NCBI RefSeq assembly: GCF_024586455.1
Contig: NC_065921.1
Location: forward strand, 24,306,635 to 24,370,634
Reading direction: 5' to 3'
Source: Bactrocera neohumeralis
Taxonomy: Eukaryota > Arthropoda > Insecta > Diptera > Tephritidae
Length of the DNA stretch: 64,000 bases
The notes under the pieces were generated by a model. That model saw only the letters and a program-made list of their open reading frames with translations, did not search any database and was not told where the DNA came from. Below, piece after piece: positions 60,012-64,000 of the stretch (position 1 is the stretch's first letter; each line of letters begins with the position of its first letter). Position numbers and translations under genes: made by a program.

Positions 60012-60485
60012 GTACGAGCCAATGTTGCACCATCTTCTTGCGTTCTAAGTAAGAAACGTAAGAGATCACGCCGCAATGATAAGAGTTCTAACTGGATACT
60101 GCGCTATTGGCACTCAGGTGGTGGAGCTACAGATTTTGGAGGACTTGTCAAATTTGCTCCGAACAACATGAGGTGGTGGTATCTCAGCTTTCTAAAGACT
60201 AAGGTTAAAGCATCTCGATTGTCATTCCTCATTCATTTGAATCAATCGAACTGGCTGGAGTTGTTATAAGCCGCCTCAATAAATCGAATTGGTTGAAATT
60301 GTTATTCAATAAAAAAATCTTCAATAAATTTGTGGCAGGCTTAAGCCGCTTTGTCGATATGCGACTGTCTTTCTGATCTATACTTTGGAGTTTTAAGTAT
60401 CGGACACGTGTCTATAGCCGACCATGTGGGATATTTGAGGCTCCACGAATATCAGCCTGTTTACCTTACCTTATCGACACAAAAT
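60012..60485 (+). pseudogene. R1/LOA-like LINE 3' fragment
   Basis: The stretch AATGATAAGAGTTCTAACTG (60075-60094) through GGCACTCAGGTGGTGG (60109-60124), and later AATAAATTTGTGGCAGGCTT (60324-60343) to GATCTATACTTTGGAGTTTT (60375-60394), align with 63328-63372 and 63545-63615. The encoded remains resemble the ORF2 carboxyl end. Coding is heavily broken, and TCAATAAATCG/GAATTGG is locally duplicated at 60270-60300. Confidence 0.65.
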
Positions 60486-60618
60486 ATATTGCACCCTGTA
60501 TTCATATATATGCAAAAGTATGAAAACACCACGAAATGCGTGATTGACGATTGAAATCAAATTTATAAATTCACACGGAAAATAGTTCAATCGGCACTAT
60601 AGTGATGGGTATGTACAT
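60486..60618. other. Short intergenic spacer
   Basis: AT-rich sequence between a LINE tail and the next element; nothing recognised. Confidence 0.5.
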
Positions 60619-60619
60619 A

Positions 60620-61204
60620 CAGGGTGTCACACGAATCGACACTGCAATAAAAAAAGTATTAACTTTTTTACTTTTTTCATTTGATAGGTTATTAATAAAA
60701 CTGTTTAAAAATCAATGCTTGGGATACCGAAAACAGGGTTTGGATAGTGTAGCGGTACTATGCTTTGCAGTTCGTCATTTCCAACAAAGGGAATTCAGAC
60801 GGTATTTTGGCACTCCCTCGAGTAGATGGATCGAATGGATAAAGACACCCCAGCTCTGAGAGTATTCGACGCAGTATCCGCCGGGGAAGCAGAGGAAGAG
60901 AAAGGCCTTCACTTTGTTCGAAAGACCAGGTGGAGAAGGACCTGGCTACACTTGGAATCTCCAATTGGCGCCAAACAGTGAAAAGGAAGAACGACTGGCG
61001 CGCTGTTGTAAACTTTGCGAAAGCGGTGTCTACGCCAATAAAGAAGAAGCAAGACACATATGCGTGGCTGAGCATGGAGGTAATTTACGGTCCATAAAAT
61101 AAATAAAAAAAAGTTTTTTATGCAATAAAAAAATAAATGTAGTACATTGATTAAAAAAAAGATATTACTGTTTGTTATTGTAGTACGATGCGGGCGACAC
61201 CCTG
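60620..61204. mobile_element. MITE with CAGGGTGTC ends carrying a LINE tail
   Basis: The left end CAGGGTGTCACACGAATCGA (60620-60639) pairs with the complement of CGATGCGGGCGACACCCTG (61186-61204), flanked by TA at 60618-60619 and 61205-61206. Between lies the + strand LINE tail at about 60780-61055. Without that insert the MITE would be about 300 bases. TA flanks suggest Tc1/mariner mobilisation. Confidence 0.75.
60780..61055 (+). pseudogene. LINE 3' end inserted in the MITE
   Basis: CTCTGAGAGTATTCGACGCA (60854-60873) and the following sequence match, in the other orientation, the tail at 45212-45665: the encoded remains of the KVFDAVPAGGSRGRG and KDQVEKDLATLGISNWR blocks are recognisable in shifted frames. 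It ends CGGTGTCTACGCCAATAAAG (61023-61042) then AAGAAG, the same 3' terminus as the copy at 45212. Confidence 0.8.
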
Positions 61205-61206
61205 TA

Positions 61207-62280
61207 TTTACATAAGCATACATTTCATATGGAACCACCGCTCACTTGCCACACGCAGTTTGCCAAAAGTGAAGGTTGCATTAAATAAATTGTGAAAATT
61301 TTAATTATATCTTTTTATAGTCGACAGCAGTACAACAACAATAATAGTTACAACAACTAAGCTGTGCAATTTGAGCATGCGATTTCATGAATTGTAAAAT
61401 ACGAACGATAAAATCGCATTGTTTGTGCAAATGAAATGTTTCTTTCACTAATTGACCGCAGTAAAAATATGTATGTCTGTATGTATGCCAACATATATGT
61501 CTATATAAGGTATAATGATGTTAAAATTGCCACGATTGGCGTTGTTGCATTTAATTGGTTTTCATGACTTAAATATTTATGCGTGCAATTGTAATTTAAA
61601 TGCTTGCAATAATAAACTCTTAATTGATATGCTTTCCATTTTTCATCATATCTACACTAAAACTTGCGTAAATATATGTGTAAGTATATAAGCGCGTACA
61701 TACATACATATTTATAGTTATTAATGTATATAGTGTAGGCCTAAATGTTCTAAACAATCAAATTATCAAATTCAGGAAATTATTTGTTTGGCCTTTTTTG
61801 GCTCATTCCCGTTTTCTGGTTTGTTTGCTTTCGAAAATCGCTGATTTGAAATTTTTTTTCACTTTTACTTTGATTTGATTGACTTGCTTCTGGGTTATAA
61901 ACAATAAACTATTCGCCGAGTTTTTGTGTATCAATTATGAGCGTAAACAAGAAATATTTAATGCAAAAATTTGAATACATCTGTTGATTGTGGTCTCCTT
62001 TGGCCTTCACCTACTTTAAAACAGGTAAATATCGCATGAATTAGCAAACTTTTATTTGGAAAATGAAAAAAAAAACAGGTATGATGGCTGATGCACTGTT
62101 TTTCACTTTTCCAAAAGACTTTAAGAGCAAAGACGTAAAAAAATTAATAATAAGAATTTATGACTCATTTATTAAAAAAATGGACCTATAATTGCAGTTA
62201 TGTTACTCCATTTAAGGGGTTAGGTGAGTTTAAAAATTCCAGAATATATAGTACCATTAATATATTAACTGATCTAATGA
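61207..62280. other. AT-rich intergenic sequence
   Basis: CAACAATAATAGTTACAACA (61334-61353) and TACATACATACATAT (61697-61711) are simple sequences. No gene is supported. Confidence 0.5.
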
Positions 62281-63115
62281 TCAAAGTAATGAAGGTATTG
62301 CTGCCGTGCAGGCAAGTCTTGCTGAGGACCACAACTTGGCGCTTCTCAATAATTGAAACTGTTTAAAACCACAACCTGGCGGATTTTGTGAAAGAATTTG
62401 GTCTTGCATCCGTTGAAGCCATTGGACCACCGTAAACGAAGTGAATTTGCTGTTTTTGCCTTGGAGTAACCTGAAAACGATAACAATTTTTTTAAGCAAC
62501 TCATCTTCTCCGCTAAGGCTCACTTTCATATGAGTGATGCGGTAAATAAACAAAACTGTCGCTTCTGGTGCGAAGAAAACCCACAAATTATTCATGAACA
62601 ACCGTTACATGCACCTAAATTGGCAGTTTGATGTGTTTTTTGGTCTGTTGGAATCATAGGTCCGTACTTCCTTCGAAAGAAGGTGGTGACAGCGCTACTG
62701 TCAATGGAGAGCGCTATAAGTCGATGATAACCAACCTTTTATGGCTGCAATTGGAAGAAGTTAATCTTGAAAATATGTGGTTCCAACAAGACGGCGCCAT
62801 GTGCCACACAGCATGTGCAACAAACGAATTATTGCTAGAAAAGTTTGGAGATTCGATTATTTCAAGAAATTGTGATTTAACACCATTAGTCTACACTTAT
62901 TGTTGGATTATTTAAAGTCATTGATCTTTAGAAATAAACCAGACCCTCTTCAAGTTTCGGAAGTCCATATTGAACTAGCTATTCATGATATATGACTTGA
63001 TTTGGTGGGTGAAGTACTGGAAAATTGGGTTCATCGAAATTGTTCAGGCAATAGAAGTCGTGCAGACCATTTCAATGATGTTATGTTCAGAGTTTGTAAT
63101 TGTAATTTCTTTTGA
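62281..63115 (+). pseudogene. Mariner-like transposase pseudogene, lineage A relative
   Basis: Broken + strand frames give SNEGIAAVQASLAEDHNLAL (62285-62345), a first catalytic block around 62505-62600 (AHFHMSDAVNKQNCRFWCEE), the intact stretch GGDSATVNGERYKSMITNLL (62683-62742), LEEVNLENMWFQQDGAMCHT with the second catalytic aspartate (62752-62811), then LLLEKFGDSIISRNCDLTPL where the third aspartate is valine (TPLVYTY, 62880-62900). The tail ends near VLENWVHRNCSGNRSRADHF (63016-63075). At least three frameshifts and a short deletion inactivate it. Confidence 0.85.
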
Positions 63116-63279
63116 AACATAGTGTATGGATTTAGAAGCGTGGACTGTCAGAAACTGTAAAGGATGGGAACGAGTAGATATTCTTCGGTTTTTGTGCACT
63201 CGGTCGCTAAATCAATGAGCCTCACGCGAGCTCAGTAAACTTTAGTCAGCAACCAGCATTTGTGGGGTTGCAAAAGTCT

Positions 63280-63700
63280 TCTGGTCCAGGAGCTATTACT
63301 AAATCTTATCAAGTTCACATGACCGCAATGATAAATGTCGTAATTGGACGCTGTTCTAATGGCACTCACGTGGTTGGGTTAAAAATTTTGAGGTCATCAA
63401 AGTTGCATAGAGAAATATGTGGTGGAAACATTTAGGCATTTTCTCCTCTACTGTACAGCTTTCGACAGATTAATATTGAGGCATCTCTTTTGCCATACTT
63501 TCTATGAAAACGGCGAATTGGCTGGAACAGATTATAACGGGCTCAATAAATTTGTGGCGAGCTGTAGACGTTTTGTAGATACACGACAGTCTTTTCGATC
63601 TATACCTAGGAGTTCTGGGCATTCAAACGCACAAGTGAAATTTTTCGTGGCCTGACGAAAAGTCAGTCTATTTACTTAATCTAACCCAACCTATGATTCA
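63280..63700 (+). pseudogene. R1/LOA-like LINE 3' fragment
   Basis: This is homologous to 60012-60485 and better preserved: MINVVIGRCSNGTHVVGLKI (63330-63389) matches the ORF2 carboxyl region. The 3' end is GACGAAAAGTCAGTCTATTT (63653-63672) and TTACTTAATCTAACCCAACC (63672-63691). Several shifts break the frame. Confidence 0.7.
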
Positions 63701-64000
63701 TTTGGATTCGCAAAGTGTTTTTGAGACGAAATGCAAGCAGACAAAAAAAAATGTAATTTTAAAGTAAATAAATTCGTCCCATAATAATAAGGATTGTCGA
63801 AATATGTCGTAGAGGAATAGAAAACTAAAATATGTTTTGTACTTAAAGTAATTATGGAATTTTTATCATCTATTTTTATCAATTATGTCTCCTTTGAGCG
63901 GTTATCCATGGTGCCGTGGAGAGAAACTATAACCTTTTTAACGTTTTTGATCACTTTTTCGGGTTTATAAGGGCGATCCAAGTAGAGTTATTTTTTTCAA
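63701..64000. other. Right edge of the window
   Basis: AT-rich sequence; no feature recognised. Confidence 0.5.

Overview
The window is nuclear DNA of a higher fly (Diptera). It is AT-rich, full of short TACATA/TATGTA microsatellites, and dense in decayed mariner/Tc1 elements and non-LTR retrotransposons. Genes have small consensus introns or very long repeat-filled ones. Protein similarity to Drosophila-type SmD3 and Orai, together with repeats I associate with tephritid fruit flies (a dispersed element ending in a GGTTGCACCGAAG-like box, and several mariner lineages), suggests a Bactrocera-like tephritid. That species-level call is inference.

Only three host genes can be supported. At the left, SmD3 (1268-1781, + strand, one 67-bp intron) encodes a core spliceosomal Sm protein. 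From 20.1 to 38.2 kb on the - strand lies orai (olf186-F), the pore subunit of the store-operated calcium channel. Its last exon (20116-20658) and a shared upstream exon (24509-24655) encode the channel. Two different amino termini are visible: an extension that reads continuously into the shared exon from 25501, and a separate exon at 37457-37930 whose phase-0 donor matches a strong phase-0 acceptor inside that extension. A third gene (50131-51405, - strand) encodes a 424-residue protein with a KRAP/ITPRID-type IP3-receptor-binding domain near its C-terminus. An Orai gene next to an IP3R-binding-domain gene puts two calcium-release/calcium-entry components side by side.

The rest is intergenic or intronic and consists mostly of transposon remains. 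A Tc1-like element with perfect 27-bp ends lies at 5884-7507. Jockey-like tails lie at 11.2-11.9, 18.3-18.5 and 40.1 kb. Two mariners sit in the orai last intron (21170-22105 and 22395-23356), and one more mariner (27846-28822) plus two R1/LOA-like LINE bodies sit in the long orai intron. A minisatellite that carries a MITE end in every unit lies at 41.0-41.95 kb. A LINE split by a mariner fragment lies at 42.6-44.0 kb, a mariner/LINE chimera at 44.9-45.7 kb, and a pile-up of three mariner lineages at 56.0-58.0 kb. A MITE containing a LINE tail lies at 60.6-61.2 kb, and another mariner pseudogene at 62.3-63.1 kb. A dispersed element recurs at 5.2, 18.2-19.3, 21.0/22.1, 32.2, 35.0-35.5 and 39.5-39.9 kb and has served as a landing site for other elements.

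No tRNA, rRNA, CRISPR or prokaryotic-type operon was found. I did not find a clearly new biological system. The observations most worth checking are the alternative Orai amino termini and their candidate Inr/DPE promoters, the Orai/ITPRID neighbourhood, the 31-bp perfect palindrome upstream of orai, and the MITE-derived minisatellite.
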